The notes below the pieces were generated by a model. The model did not search any database, was not told the DNA's origin, and saw only the letters and a program-made list of their open reading frames with translations. Below, piece after piece: positions 1 through 6,119 of a stretch of DNA of 8,880 bases. Both the position numbers and the translations under genes were made by a program. Origin of the DNA: Actinomycetota bacterium (GTDB lineage Bacteria > Actinomycetota > Thermoleophilia > Gaiellales > Gaiellaceae); assembly GCA_016870235.1 (NCBI GenBank), contig VGCB01000076.1, positions 1 through 8,880 on the forward strand. Direction: 5' to 3'. How positions within the stretch are numbered: the first letter of the stretch is position 1; every line of letters starts with the position of its first letter.

Positions 1-1415
1 TTGAGCGGCGAGTCCTCCATCGCGTCGTAGATCGGCTCCTCGTCGAGGCCCCAGACGCCGGTCTTGTTGATGAACCCGCCGAGGTTCGTCGACACGGACA
101 CGTCCGGGGCGACGGTGACGAGCCGCTGCCCGACGCCCTCGACGCGCGAGAGGTCGAGCAGGACGCGCCCGAAGGCAGCCTGGGTCGAGACCTTGCCCGG
201 ATCCTTGTCGGAGAGCCGCTCGGGGACGTGGTACGTGCGGGGCGTGGGCTGCTCGCCGCGGTCGAGCCGCGCCGCCGCGGCGCGCAGCAGCCGGCCCTCG
301 GCCGTCTCCGGGTCGAAGGCGCTCCACTCGTCGTCGGGCGTGAGCCCGACCTGCGTGCGGAAGCGGTCGACCTGCTCGCCGGAGAGGAGGGCGGAGTGGT
401 TCTGCGGCCGGCCGGCGATCTCGAGCCCGTAGCCCTTGATCGTGTAGGCGAAGATCACGGTCGGGCGGTCGGTGGTCTCCCGGGCTCGTGCGAGCGCGTC
501 GAGGACGTCGCCCAGGTCGTGACCGCCGAGGTCGCGCACGAGCTCCGCGACCTCGCCGCGGTACCCGTCGAGCAGGTGCCCGAGCCGCGCGCGCTCGGCG
601 TCGGCGAGCGTCTCCAGCAGGGTCGCGCGGACGACGTCCTCGCTCGCCCCGAAGAGCGCCTGATACTGCTCGTTCGGCATCTCGTCGATCCGGCGGCGGA
701 GCATGTCGCCGCCGACGCGCGCGTACGCCTCCCGCAGGCGGCGCCCGTACTTGAGCTCGATCACGTCCCAACCGACCGTGCGGAACTGATGCTCGAGCTC
801 CATCGCCTTGATCCCGGGGATGACGCGGTCGAGCGACTGCCGGTTCAGGTCGACGATCCAGAGCACGTTGCCGAGGCGGCGGCCGAGCGGCTCGGTCAGC
901 GCCTCCCAGATGTTGCCCTCGTCGAGCTCCGCGTCTCCGAGCAGCGAGACGAAGCGGCCGCCCGTCGAGGTGCCGAAGTGGGTCTCGACGTACCGGTCGG
1001 CGAGCGCGCCCAGCAGCGGGGCCGCCGAGCCGAGGCCGACCGACCCGGTCGAGTAGTCGACGGGGAACGGGTCCTTCGTCCGGCTCGGGTAGCTCTGCAG
1101 TCCCTTGAAGTCGCGGAGCCGGGTGAGGTAGGAGCGGTCGAGCCGGCCGAGCAGGTACTCGATCGCGTGCAGGACCGGGGACGCGTGCGGCTTCACGGAG
1201 ACCCGGTCGCGGGCGTCGAGGTCGGCGAGGTAGAGCGCGGTCATCAGCGTCACCATCGACGCGGAGGACGCCTGGTGGCCGCCGACCTTGAGCTCGTCGC
1301 CCTTCGGGCGCTCGCGGTTCGCGTAGTCGACGATGCGCACCGCGAGCCAGAGGATGCGCTGCTCGATCCGCTCGAGCGCGGCGAGATCGACGCCGGAGGA
1401 GGGCAGCGTGCTCAT
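1..1415 (-). CDS. AceE-like (homodimeric pyruvate dehydrogenase E1-type) thiamine diphosphate enzyme, 5' part
   Basis: The first 471 residues of a transketolase-fold, thiamine-diphosphate enzyme of the AceE (COG2609) type; the 3' end lies beyond the left edge. Visible landmarks align with E. coli AceE: GGHQASS at residues 45-51 (AceE GGHMAS), KPHASP with His77, YSTGSVGLG near 120, the cofactor/metal motif GDAELDEGN at 160-168 with the second Asn at 191 (same spacing as AceE GDGEMDE...N), and TIKGYGLE further on. The usual GDG reads GDA here. Such enzymes decarboxylate a 2-oxo acid, classically pyruvate, and pass the acyl group to a lipoyl-E2. The substrate cannot be told from this part; the AceE relative MdeB of Pseudomonas, which sits beside methionine gamma-lyase, shows that family members vary. 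ATG 1413-1415 is chosen because the family-like N-terminus starts there; an adjacent in-frame GTG (1416-1418) is equally possible and no Shine-Dalgarno is obvious. It begins 38 bp after the dehydratase remnant stop, so it may be co-transcribed with it. Confidence 0.85.
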   Translation of the reverse strand, partial: MSTLPSSGVDLAALERIEQRILWLAVRIVDYANRERPKGDELKVGGHQASSASMVTLMTALYLADLDARDRVSVKPHASPVLHAIEYLLGRLDRSYLTRLRDFKGLQSYPSRTKDPFPVDYSTGSVGLGSAAPLLGALADRYVETHFGTSTGGRFVSLLGDAELDEGNIWEALTEPLGRRLGNVLWIVDLNRQSLDRVIPGIKAMELEHQFRTVGWDVIELKYGRRLREAYARVGGDMLRRRIDEMPNEQYQALFGASEDVVRATLLETLADAERARLGHLLDGYRGEVAELVRDLGGHDLGDVLDALARARETTDRPTVIFAYTIKGYGLEIAGRPQNHSALLSGEQVDRFRTQVGLTPDDEWSAFDPETAEGRLLRAAAARLDRGEQPTPRTYHVPERLSDKDPGKVSTQAAFGRVLLDLSRVEGVGQRLVTVAPDVSVSTNLGGFINKTGVWGLDEEPIYDAMEDSPL

Positions 1416-1453
1416 CACCGGAGTGTACGAGGCAGGCCCGTCGGGAGCGAGGG

Positions 1454-2325
1454 TCACGGGACGGGCTCGGCGACGGCCCGGTCGAAGGTGACCCCGAGAC
1501 CCGGGGTGCCGGCGGGTGCGAGGCGGCCGTCGATCGCGCGCGGCTCGTCGGGGAAGGCCACCCAGAAGATCTGGTCCTCGTCGGGCGGCGGCGGCGGCGG
1601 CATGTACTCGAGGTACGGGGTGGCGAGGCTCGTGATCGCGAGGTGGGCGTTGTGGGCGAAGCCGAGATGGGGGACGACGTCGAGACCGAACGCCTCCCCG
1701 AGCGCCCAGACACGGCGCGCCTCGGTGATGCCGCCGAGCCGGTTGACGTCGGGCTGCAGGACGTCGACCGCGCCGGCCGTGACGAGCTCTCGGAATCCGT
1801 ACCGGGTCGCCTCGTGCTCGCCCGCGGCGACCGGCGTGCCCACGGCCGCGCGCACGCGCGCGAGGCCGGCGACGTCGTCGGGGATCACGGGCTCCTCGAT
1901 CCAGCGGAGCCGGATGCCTGCGTCCTCGATCGCCCGGATCGCCCGGATCGCGTAGCCCGGGTCCCAGCTCATGTAGGCGTCGGCCATCACCTCGACGTCG
2001 GGGCCGACCGCCTCCGTCACCGTCCGCACGAGCTCCACGTTCCGGGCGATCCCGCGGCGGCCGTCGGCCGGCCCGTACGGCAGGCGCTGCTTGACGGCCG
2101 TGAACCCCTGCGCGACCCAGCCGGCGGCCTCGCGGGCGAGCGCATCGAGATCCTCGGTCGCGTAGAGCCAGCTCGCGTACGCGGGGAGGCTCCGCCGCAT
2201 GCGGCCGCCGAGGAGGTCGTAGAGCGGCACCCCGAGGCGGCGCGCGTGCAGGTCCCAGAGGGCGATGTCGATTGCGCTGATCGCGTGCAGGACGACGCCG
2301 CGCCGGCCGATGTTGAGCGTCGAGC
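1454..2325 (-). pseudogene. Enolase-superfamily sugar-acid dehydratase (L-rhamnonate dehydratase-like), N-terminal domain missing
   Basis: About 288 residues matching the C-terminal barrel of mandelate racemase/muconate lactonizing-type enzymes, closest by motif to sugar-acid dehydratases such as L-rhamnonate dehydratase. Seen in order: GRRGVVLHAISAIDIALWDL, the KxR motif in AVKQRLPYGP (Lys codon 2090-2092), metal ligands Asp (MADAY, 1979-1981), Glu (WIEEP, 1892-1897) and Glu (GEHE, 1817-1819), then QPDV (Asp 1748-1750) with VPH (His 1667-1669) as the likely catalytic dyad. The stop is TGA 1454-1456. The catalytic barrel is intact. The N-terminal capping domain, normally about 100 residues and needed to close the active site, is absent: upstream of about 2325 the sequence becomes PhyH coding in another frame, and no start codon with a ribosome site precedes the fragment. 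A run of six prolines near the C-terminus is coded by a triplet repeat (1584-1601). The exact substrate is not assigned. Confidence 0.8.
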
Positions 2326-2826
2326 GGCCTCGGGGAGGAGGACGCCGAGGTCCTGGTGCCAGGGGACGCGGGCGGCGAGGAAGCTGCGGGCGCGCTCCGG
2401 CCCGAGGAGCCGGCTCGGCGGCTTCATCCGCACGTGCTGGACGGGGTTGCTGACGATCTCGGGGCCGATGATCTCCTCGACGACGTCGAGCAGCCGGTCG
2501 TGCGTGAGGAGCCCGAAGACCGCCGGCCCGACGTGGAGCGGCGTGTCCGGGGCGATGTCCTTCTGCGGCAGGCTGATGTCGAACGGCTGGTGGAAGCTCC
2601 GGCCCGTCTCGGCGCAGAGCGCGAGCAGCCGCTCGGAGAACGGAAGCCCCGCGTGGAGGTCGCGTGCTCGCCCGTCGCGACCAGGGAGTGGGCGATCCCC
2701 GTCGAGGATCTCCTCCCACTCGGCCGCGATCGGCGCGAAGTCGACCTCGGGGTCGAAGACGTCCTCCACGACCGCGTAGCCCTCCTCGAGGAGCTGGGTA
2801 TGCACGTCGGCGGCGACCGGCGTCAT
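2326..2826 (-). pseudogene. Phytanoyl-CoA dioxygenase (PhyH) family protein, C-terminal half missing
   Basis: The first 167 or so codons encode the N-terminal half of an Fe(II)/2-oxoglutarate-dependent PhyH-type hydroxylase. Support: the opening LLEEGYAVVEDVFDPE, the segment SNPVQHVRMKPP, and the iron-binding HxD in VPWHQDLG (His157, Asp159). In the family the second iron His and the 2-oxoglutarate-binding Arg follow about 60-120 residues later; here they are absent. After GVLLPEA the frame enters the dehydratase gene out of register and reads an Arg/Ser/Ala-rich tail to a stop at 2017, so the product would be about 269 residues and inactive. ATG 2824-2826 is supported by AAGGGAGAG (about 2832-2840) just upstream and by the family-like start. 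PhyH enzymes of this kind often sit beside small-molecule catabolic genes and may have shared an operon with the dehydratase. Family assignment is firm; the substrate is unknown. Confidence 0.8.
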
Positions 2827-2850
2827 GGGCGCTCTCCCTTCGCGTCTCGA

Positions 2851-2864
2851 CGGAATCGTTTCCA
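2851..2864 (-). promoter_or_regulatory. LacI/GalR-family operator candidate
   Basis: On the minus strand the 14-mer TGGAAACGATTCCG has the LacI/GalR operator form: inverted GGAA/TTCC arms around a central CG. It lies at the predicted transcription start and 25 bp before the PhyH start codon, where a repressor would block transcription. No lacI-type regulator gene is in the window. The pattern is seen directly; the regulator family is inferred from its consensus. Confidence 0.5.
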
Positions 2865-2870
2865 GGTCCG

Positions 2871-2900
2871 ATCGTATCGTGTCTCCCGGCCCTGTGTCCC
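2871..2900 (-). promoter_or_regulatory. Predicted promoter of the PhyH/dehydratase unit
   Basis: A -35-like GGGACA (2895-2900) and -10 TACGAT (2871-2876) are separated by 18 bp on the minus strand. Each matches the sigma70 consensus at four of six positions. The start would fall near 2864, inside the LacI-type operator. The pairing with that operator makes it more believable than the boxes alone. Confidence 0.4.
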
Positions 2901-2953
2901 CCCCGCCGCGCCGGTGCCGCGGTCCGATCCGCCGACCGCCGTCATCGCCGGCG

Positions 2954-2989
2954 GCAACCAGCTGTTGCTCGGGGCTCCGCGTCGGCCCC
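2954..2989 (-). terminator. Weak terminator-like hairpins after metX
   Basis: Two short inverted repeats follow the metX stop: GGGGC/GCCCC (2971-2975 with 2985-2989) and GCAAC/GTTGC (2954-2958 with 2964-2968). Neither is followed by a T-tract, so a classical intrinsic terminator is not shown. They may slow transcription or protect the 3' end. Confidence 0.22.
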
Positions 2990-2997
2990 CGCCGGGA

Positions 2998-4146
2998 TCA
3001 GCGCCCGCCGAGGAAGTCGTCGACGAGGTCGAGGTACTCGGCCACCGGCAGCAGGAACGAGTCGTGACCCCAGGGCGAGGAGATCTCGCGATGGGTGACG
3101 TCGCGTCCCGCCGCGCGGAGGACGCGTGCGATCTGCGTGGAGTGCGAGGTCGGGAACCGCCAGTCGCTGTCGAAGCTGACGAGCAGCCACCGCGTTCGGG
3201 AGTCGAGCAGCCGGCGGATCGCCGCCGCCTCGTCGGCGAACGGGTCGAAGTAGTCCATCACGCGCGAGAGGTAGAGGTAGGTGTTCGCGTCGAAGCGCTC
3301 GAGGAACTTCTGCCCCTGGTGCTCGAGGTAGCTCTCCACCTCGAAGTCGATCCCGAACGTCGGGCGCCCGTCGCCTCGTTGCTCGCGGCCGAACTTCGTC
3401 TGCAGCGCCTCCTCGGAGACGTATGTGATGTGGGCGAGCATCCGCGCCACGGACAGCCCGACGTCGGGCCTGCTGCCGCTCCCGTAGTAGTCGCCGCCGG
3501 CCCAGTGCTCGTCCTTCATGATCGACGCCCGTGCGACGGCCGAGAGCGCGATGTTCTGCGCGGTCAGCCGCGCGGACGCGCACACGAGAACCGCGTCGTC
3601 GATCTCGCCCGGGTGGTCGAGCTCCCACTGCAGCACCTGCATGCCCCCGAGCGAGCCGCCGATCGCGCCCTGCAGCCGCCTGACTCCGAGGTGGCGGAGC
3701 AGCGCGCGCTGCACCTCGACGAGGTCGCTCATCGTGGTGAGCGGGAAGCGCAGCCCGTAGGGGCGGTCGCTCCGCGGGTCGGGCGACGACGGCCCGGTCG
3801 TGCCCTTGCAGCCGCCGAGCAGGTTCGAGCTGACGACGAAGAGGCGATTCGTGTCGACCGGCTTGCCCGGCCCGATCATCGTGTCCCACCAGCCGACGTG
3901 CTCGGGGTCGCCGTGATGCCCGGCCGCGTGCGCGTCGCCGGTGAGCGCGTGGCAGACGACGAACGCGTTCGAGGCGTCCGGCGCGAGCGTGCCGTAGGTC
4001 TCGTAGGCGACGTCGAGCGGGCCGAGCGTCTCGCCGGAGGCGAGGACGAACGGGCGCTCCTCCGTGAAGAGGCGCACGGAGCGGGTCTCGACGAGGCCGA
4101 CGCTGCCGCCTCGCTCGACTCCCGCTCCGAGCGCCTGATGGGTCAT
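2998..4146 (-). CDS. metX: Homoserine O-acyltransferase (MetX, probably acetyl)
   Basis: A 382-residue alpha/beta-hydrolase enzyme that transfers an acyl group from acyl-CoA to L-homoserine, the committing step of methionine synthesis. Hallmarks: LDVAYETYG near 44-52, CHALTGDAHA at 65-74, SNLLGGCKGTTGPSS at 107-121, nucleophile Ser165 in GGSLGGMQ, Asp328 in FDSDWRFP, and His361 in WGHDSFL, which complete the Ser-Asp-His triad. Length and motif order are normal and the gene looks intact. Acetyl- versus succinyl-CoA use cannot be settled by family name alone; the partner MetY favours O-acetylhomoserine. ATG 4144-4146 lies 9 nt after the metY stop with no clear Shine-Dalgarno, which suggests translational coupling to metY. 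No in-frame GTG alternative is seen in the leader. It shares the riboswitch-controlled transcript. Confidence 0.93.
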   Translation of the reverse strand: MTHQALGAGVERGGSVGLVETRSVRLFTEERPFVLASGETLGPLDVAYETYGTLAPDASNAFVVCHALTGDAHAAGHHGDPEHVGWWDTMIGPGKPVDTNRLFVVSSNLLGGCKGTTGPSSPDPRSDRPYGLRFPLTTMSDLVEVQRALLRHLGVRRLQGAIGGSLGGMQVLQWELDHPGEIDDAVLVCASARLTAQNIALSAVARASIMKDEHWAGGDYYGSGSRPDVGLSVARMLAHITYVSEEALQTKFGREQRGDGRPTFGIDFEVESYLEHQGQKFLERFDANTYLYLSRVMDYFDPFADEAAAIRRLLDSRTRWLLVSFDSDWRFPTSHSTQIARVLRAAGRDVTHREISSPWGHDSFLLPVAEYLDLVDDFLGGR

Positions 4147-4155
4147 CGCCGAGAG

Positions 4156-5451
4156 CTACACGGCCGCAGGCACGGCCACGGCCAGTGCCTGCTCGATGTC
4201 CTCGCGGATGTCGTCGACGTGCTCGATCCCGACCGAGAGCCGCACCGTGTCCTGCGTGACGCCGGAGGCGGCGAGCTCCTCCTCGTTCAGCTGCGAGTGG
4301 GTCGTCGAGGCGTTGTGGATCGCGAGGCTCTTCGCGTCGCCGATGTTCGCGAGGTGGCTGAAGAGCTTCAGGCTCTCGATGAACCGGCGGCCGGCCTCGC
4401 GGCCGCCCTCGATCCCGAAGGTGACGAGGCCGCCGTAGCCGCCCGAGAGCACCCGGCTCGCGACTGCGTGGTAGTCGTCGGACTCGAGGCCCGGGTAGTA
4501 GACCCAGTTGACGCCGGAGTGCGCGGACAGGTGCTCGGCGACCGTGAGCGCGTTCTCGGAGTGCCGCTCCATCCGCAGCGGCAGCGTCTCGAGGCCCTGG
4601 AGGAAGAGGAAGGCGTTGAAGGGCGACATCGCCGCGCCGGTGTTCCGCAGGAGCACGGTGCGGACGCGGCCGATGTAGGCGGCCGGGCCGAGCGCGTCCG
4701 ACCAGACGACGCCGTGGTAGGAGGGGTCGGGCTTCGTCAGGCCCGGGAACCGCTCGGCGTGGGCGACCCAGTCGAACTTCCCGGAGTCGACGATGACGCC
4801 GCCGATCGAGGTGCCGTGCCCGCCGATGTACTTGGTCGCGGAGTGGACGGCGACGTCGGCGCCGTGATCGAAGGCACGGCAGAGGATCGGCGTCGGCACG
4901 GTGTTGTCGACGATCAGCGGCAGGCCGAGCGCGTGCGCCGCGTCCGCCCATGCCCTCAGGTCGACGACGTTGAGCCGCGGGTTGCCGATCGTCTCCGCGA
5001 AGACGAGGGTCGTCTTCTCGTCGACGAGCTCCGCGAGCTTCTCCGGCTCGTCCGGCGAGATCCAGCGCACCTCGATCCCGTACTGGGGCAGAGTGTGCGC
5101 GAACAGGTTGTACGTGCCGCCGTACAGCGTCGAGACCGAGACGATGTTGTTGCCCGCCCGGGTCACGTTGAGCACGGAGTAGGCGACGGCCGCCTGCCCC
5201 GACGCGGTCGCGCACGCGGCGATCCCACCTTCGAGCGCCGCCATCCGCTGCTCGAAGACATCCCACGTCGGGTTCATGATCCGCGTGTAGATGTTCCCGG
5301 GCACGGCGAGCGCGAAGAGATCGGCGGCGTGCTGGGTGTCGTCGAACACGTACGACGTCGTCTGGTAGATCGGCACCGCCCGCGACTTCGTCGTCGGGTC
5401 CGGCACCTGGCCGCCGTGGAGCGCGATCGTCTCCGGCCTGTGGTCGCTCAT
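4156..5451 (-). CDS. metY: O-acetylhomoserine sulfhydrylase (MetY)
   Basis: A 431-residue PLP enzyme of the Cys/Met metabolism family that makes homocysteine from O-acetylhomoserine and sulfide in the cytoplasm. Visible: YTRIMNPT (Tyr55, Arg57, which bind the PLP phosphate of the neighbouring subunit), SGQAA at 84-88, the Tyr110-Gly-Gly segment that stacks on the cofactor, VDNT with Asp182, and the Schiff-base Lys207 in [11 protein letters not shown]. The long insertion after the lysine ([16 protein letters not shown]) is typical of MetY and separates it from cystathionine gamma-synthase or gamma-lyase. ATG 5449-5451 is preceded by AAGGAG with a short 4-nt spacing. It is the first gene after the SAM riboswitch, and the ribosome site can be masked by an upstream stem. 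metX follows after 9 nt. The gene looks intact. Confidence 0.95.
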   Translation of the reverse strand: MSDHRPETIALHGGQVPDPTTKSRAVPIYQTTSYVFDDTQHAADLFALAVPGNIYTRIMNPTWDVFEQRMAALEGGIAACATASGQAAVAYSVLNVTRAGNNIVSVSTLYGGTYNLFAHTLPQYGIEVRWISPDEPEKLAELVDEKTTLVFAETIGNPRLNVVDLRAWADAAHALGLPLIVDNTVPTPILCRAFDHGADVAVHSATKYIGGHGTSIGGVIVDSGKFDWVAHAERFPGLTKPDPSYHGVVWSDALGPAAYIGRVRTVLLRNTGAAMSPFNAFLFLQGLETLPLRMERHSENALTVAEHLSAHSGVNWVYYPGLESDDYHAVASRVLSGGYGGLVTFGIEGGREAGRRFIESLKLFSHLANIGDAKSLAIHNASTTHSQLNEEELAASGVTQDTVRLSVGIEHVDDIREDIEQALAVAVPAAV

Positions 5452-5455
5452 GTCG

Positions 5456-5514
5456 CTCCTTCCCGCCGGGCTCCCGGCGAATCGTTCGTCCCGGGAACCG
5501 AGAGGGCGGGGGAG
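5456..5514 (-). promoter_or_regulatory. Expression platform: stem that masks the metY ribosome binding site
   Basis: On the minus strand CTCCCCCGCC (5505-5514) can pair with GGCGGGAAGGAG (5456-5467): six G-C pairs, an AA bulge, then four pairs that cover GGAG of the metY Shine-Dalgarno. This suits translational control downstream of the aptamer, common in GC-rich bacteria. Competing hairpins exist (CCCGCCGG/CCGGCGGG at 5533-5549; TCCCGG/CCGGGA inside the loop), so the switch partner is not resolved. Confidence 0.45.
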
Positions 5515-5561
5515 GCCCCGTCACCTCGTGCTCCCGCCGGGCCGGCGGGTGCGGCGCCTTC

Positions 5562-5693
5562 CCATCTTCCCGCTCCCGGCCCGGGACTGAACCGGGGGCG
5601 GCTGGAGTTCGCACCTGCGGGAGACGTCGAGCCGCGAACGCTCCCCGGTTGCGGCGGCTTCCCCGGGCCAGTTCCCTCAGCCGCTCGTGATGG
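5562..5693 (-). promoter_or_regulatory. SAM-I (S-box) riboswitch aptamer
   Basis: This minus-strand RNA follows the S-box layout. P1 is CCATC (5689-5693) with GATGG (5562-5566), followed by the ACGAG of the kink-turn. P2 is GCGGC (5680-5684) with GCCGC (5654-5658), enclosing the conserved GAGGGAACTGGCCC (5665-5678). GCAACC is at 5647-5652. P3 is GGGAG/CTCCC (5619-5645). GGTGCGAACTCC is at 5604-5615. P4 is a ten-position stem with one mismatch (5570-5579 with 5592-5601), then GAAGATGG as in Bacillus yitJ. It binds S-adenosylmethionine and should lower metY-metX expression when SAM is plentiful. P1 is short (5 bp) and the internal-loop motif has one extra A. The SAM-IV class typical of mycobacteria and streptomycetes fits less well. 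Confidence 0.9.
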
Positions 5694-5707
5694 TCGACGT
5701 GGAGGCA

Positions 5708-5737
5708 AGCCTACCCGGCCGGCCGTCGCCTGGGCAA
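5708..5737 (-). promoter_or_regulatory. Promoter of the metY-metX operon
   Basis: A -35 TTGCCC (5732-5737) and -10 TAGGCT (5708-5713) are 18 bp apart on the minus strand. The start would be near 5701, eight bases before the first P1 base of the SAM aptamer. This is the position expected for a riboswitch-led transcript and supports the call. Confidence 0.6.
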
Positions 5738-5808
5738 GGGACGACGGGGATTGACGGATGTCGGGAGTCGGGCTCCGAGAGACAGGCTGCGCGGGCCGCG
5801 CGCGTCCC

Positions 5809-5834
5809 GGATCGGCCGGCCGGCGCGCCGATCC
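5809..5834. repeat. GC-rich inverted repeat between divergent promoters
   Basis: GGATCGGC (5809-5816) and GCCGATCC (5827-5834) are perfect 8-bp arms around a 10-bp GC centre. A second, smaller palindrome (GCGCGG/CCGCGC, around 5790-5802) lies beside it. Both sit between the minus-strand metY promoter and the plus-strand promoter at 5863-5891. No gene ends here, so a terminator is unlikely; an operator for one or both promoters is possible. The rest of 5738-5862 shows nothing I recognise. Confidence 0.4.
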
Positions 5835-5862
5835 CATGAACTCTCAGGCGGGCTGCGCGCAT

Positions 5863-5891
5863 TTGCCTTCAGGCCTTTCCGTCTCTAGAAT
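5863..5891 (+). promoter_or_regulatory. Near-consensus sigma70-type promoter, plus strand
   Basis: TTGCCT (5863-5868, four of six) and TAGAAT (5886-5891, five of six) are spaced exactly 17 bp. This is the best promoter match in the window and lies in a locally less GC-rich patch. Transcription would start near 5898 and run toward the 3' end of the ppx gene. Confidence 0.55.
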
Positions 5892-5897
5892 GCCTCC

Positions 5898-6077
5898 GTC
5901 AGGGAGACAGCCGATCGTGGCGTCATCGGCTCGCACCCGGGCGATCGGCTCGGTCAGGGGTCGGTCGCATCGGGCACGCGCACCGGGGAAGCCTGCAGGG
6001 GACGGTCGTCCGTCAAGGGGTTGACGTGACGCGCTTTCGCACGTCACGGAGAAGACGAGCGGCAAGGGGGAGAACCG
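5898..6077 (+). ncRNA. Structured leader or small RNA, unknown class
   Basis: About 180 nt between a good promoter and a good ribosome site. Hairpins seen: AGCCGAT/ATCGGCT (5909-5915 with 5925-5931) with a second ATCGGCT at 5944-5950 that could replace it, GACGG/CCGTC around TCGT (6001-6014), and CGTGACG/CGTCACG (6025-6031 with 6042-6048). The alternative ATCGGCT copies suggest two exclusive folds, as in a cis-regulatory leader. I compared it by eye with cobalamin, glycine, ydaO (c-di-AMP), TPP, FMN and ZTP motifs, and none fits. Whether it is transcribed is inferred. Confidence 0.3.
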
Positions 6078-6119
6078 ATGAACGGGGTGCGTCGCGCTGC
6101 GTCGCGTGTGGGCGGCCCG
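6064..6119 (+). other. Orphan translation start: Shine-Dalgarno plus about 14 codons of a lost gene
   Basis: AAGGGGGAG (6064-6072) stands 5 nt before ATG 6078-6080, a strong start signal. The first codons read MNGVRRAASRVGG, a basic opening. From 6120 the frame runs only through the antisense of ppx, where its composition is that of a shadow frame. I read this as the start of a plus-strand gene whose body is missing, cut off just where the ppx stop lies. A chance match in a 3' flank cannot be excluded. Confidence 0.35.

Noticed and set aside
228..1955. Plus-strand open frame of 575 codons
   Set aside because: Antisense to the AceE-like gene and the dehydratase remnant, both of which carry clear family motifs on the minus strand.
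2942..5614. Minus-strand open frame of 890 codons through metX, metY and the riboswitch
   Set aside because: Out of frame with metX and metY; arginine-rich composition and no recognisable motif.
5562..5693. SAM-IV class for the metY leader
   Set aside because: P2 with the GAGGG..CTGGCCC internal loop and the P4 stem before the closing GATGG follow SAM-I.
2356..5754. Plus-strand open frame of 1132 codons
   Set aside because: It lies opposite metX, metY and the riboswitch, is dominated by Arg/Val/Asp/Gly runs with no domain, and is the usual antisense shadow of high-GC genes.
5772..5850. Glycine-riboswitch-like pieces (GAGAGAC ... AACTCTCAGGC) on the plus strand
   Set aside because: The conserved GCCGAAGG core is missing and the segment lies upstream of the predicted transcription start.
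6021..6050. A second promoter at TTGACG (6021-6026)
   Set aside because: No -10-like hexamer is found at 16-19 bp; TTGACG is part of the CGTGACG hairpin.
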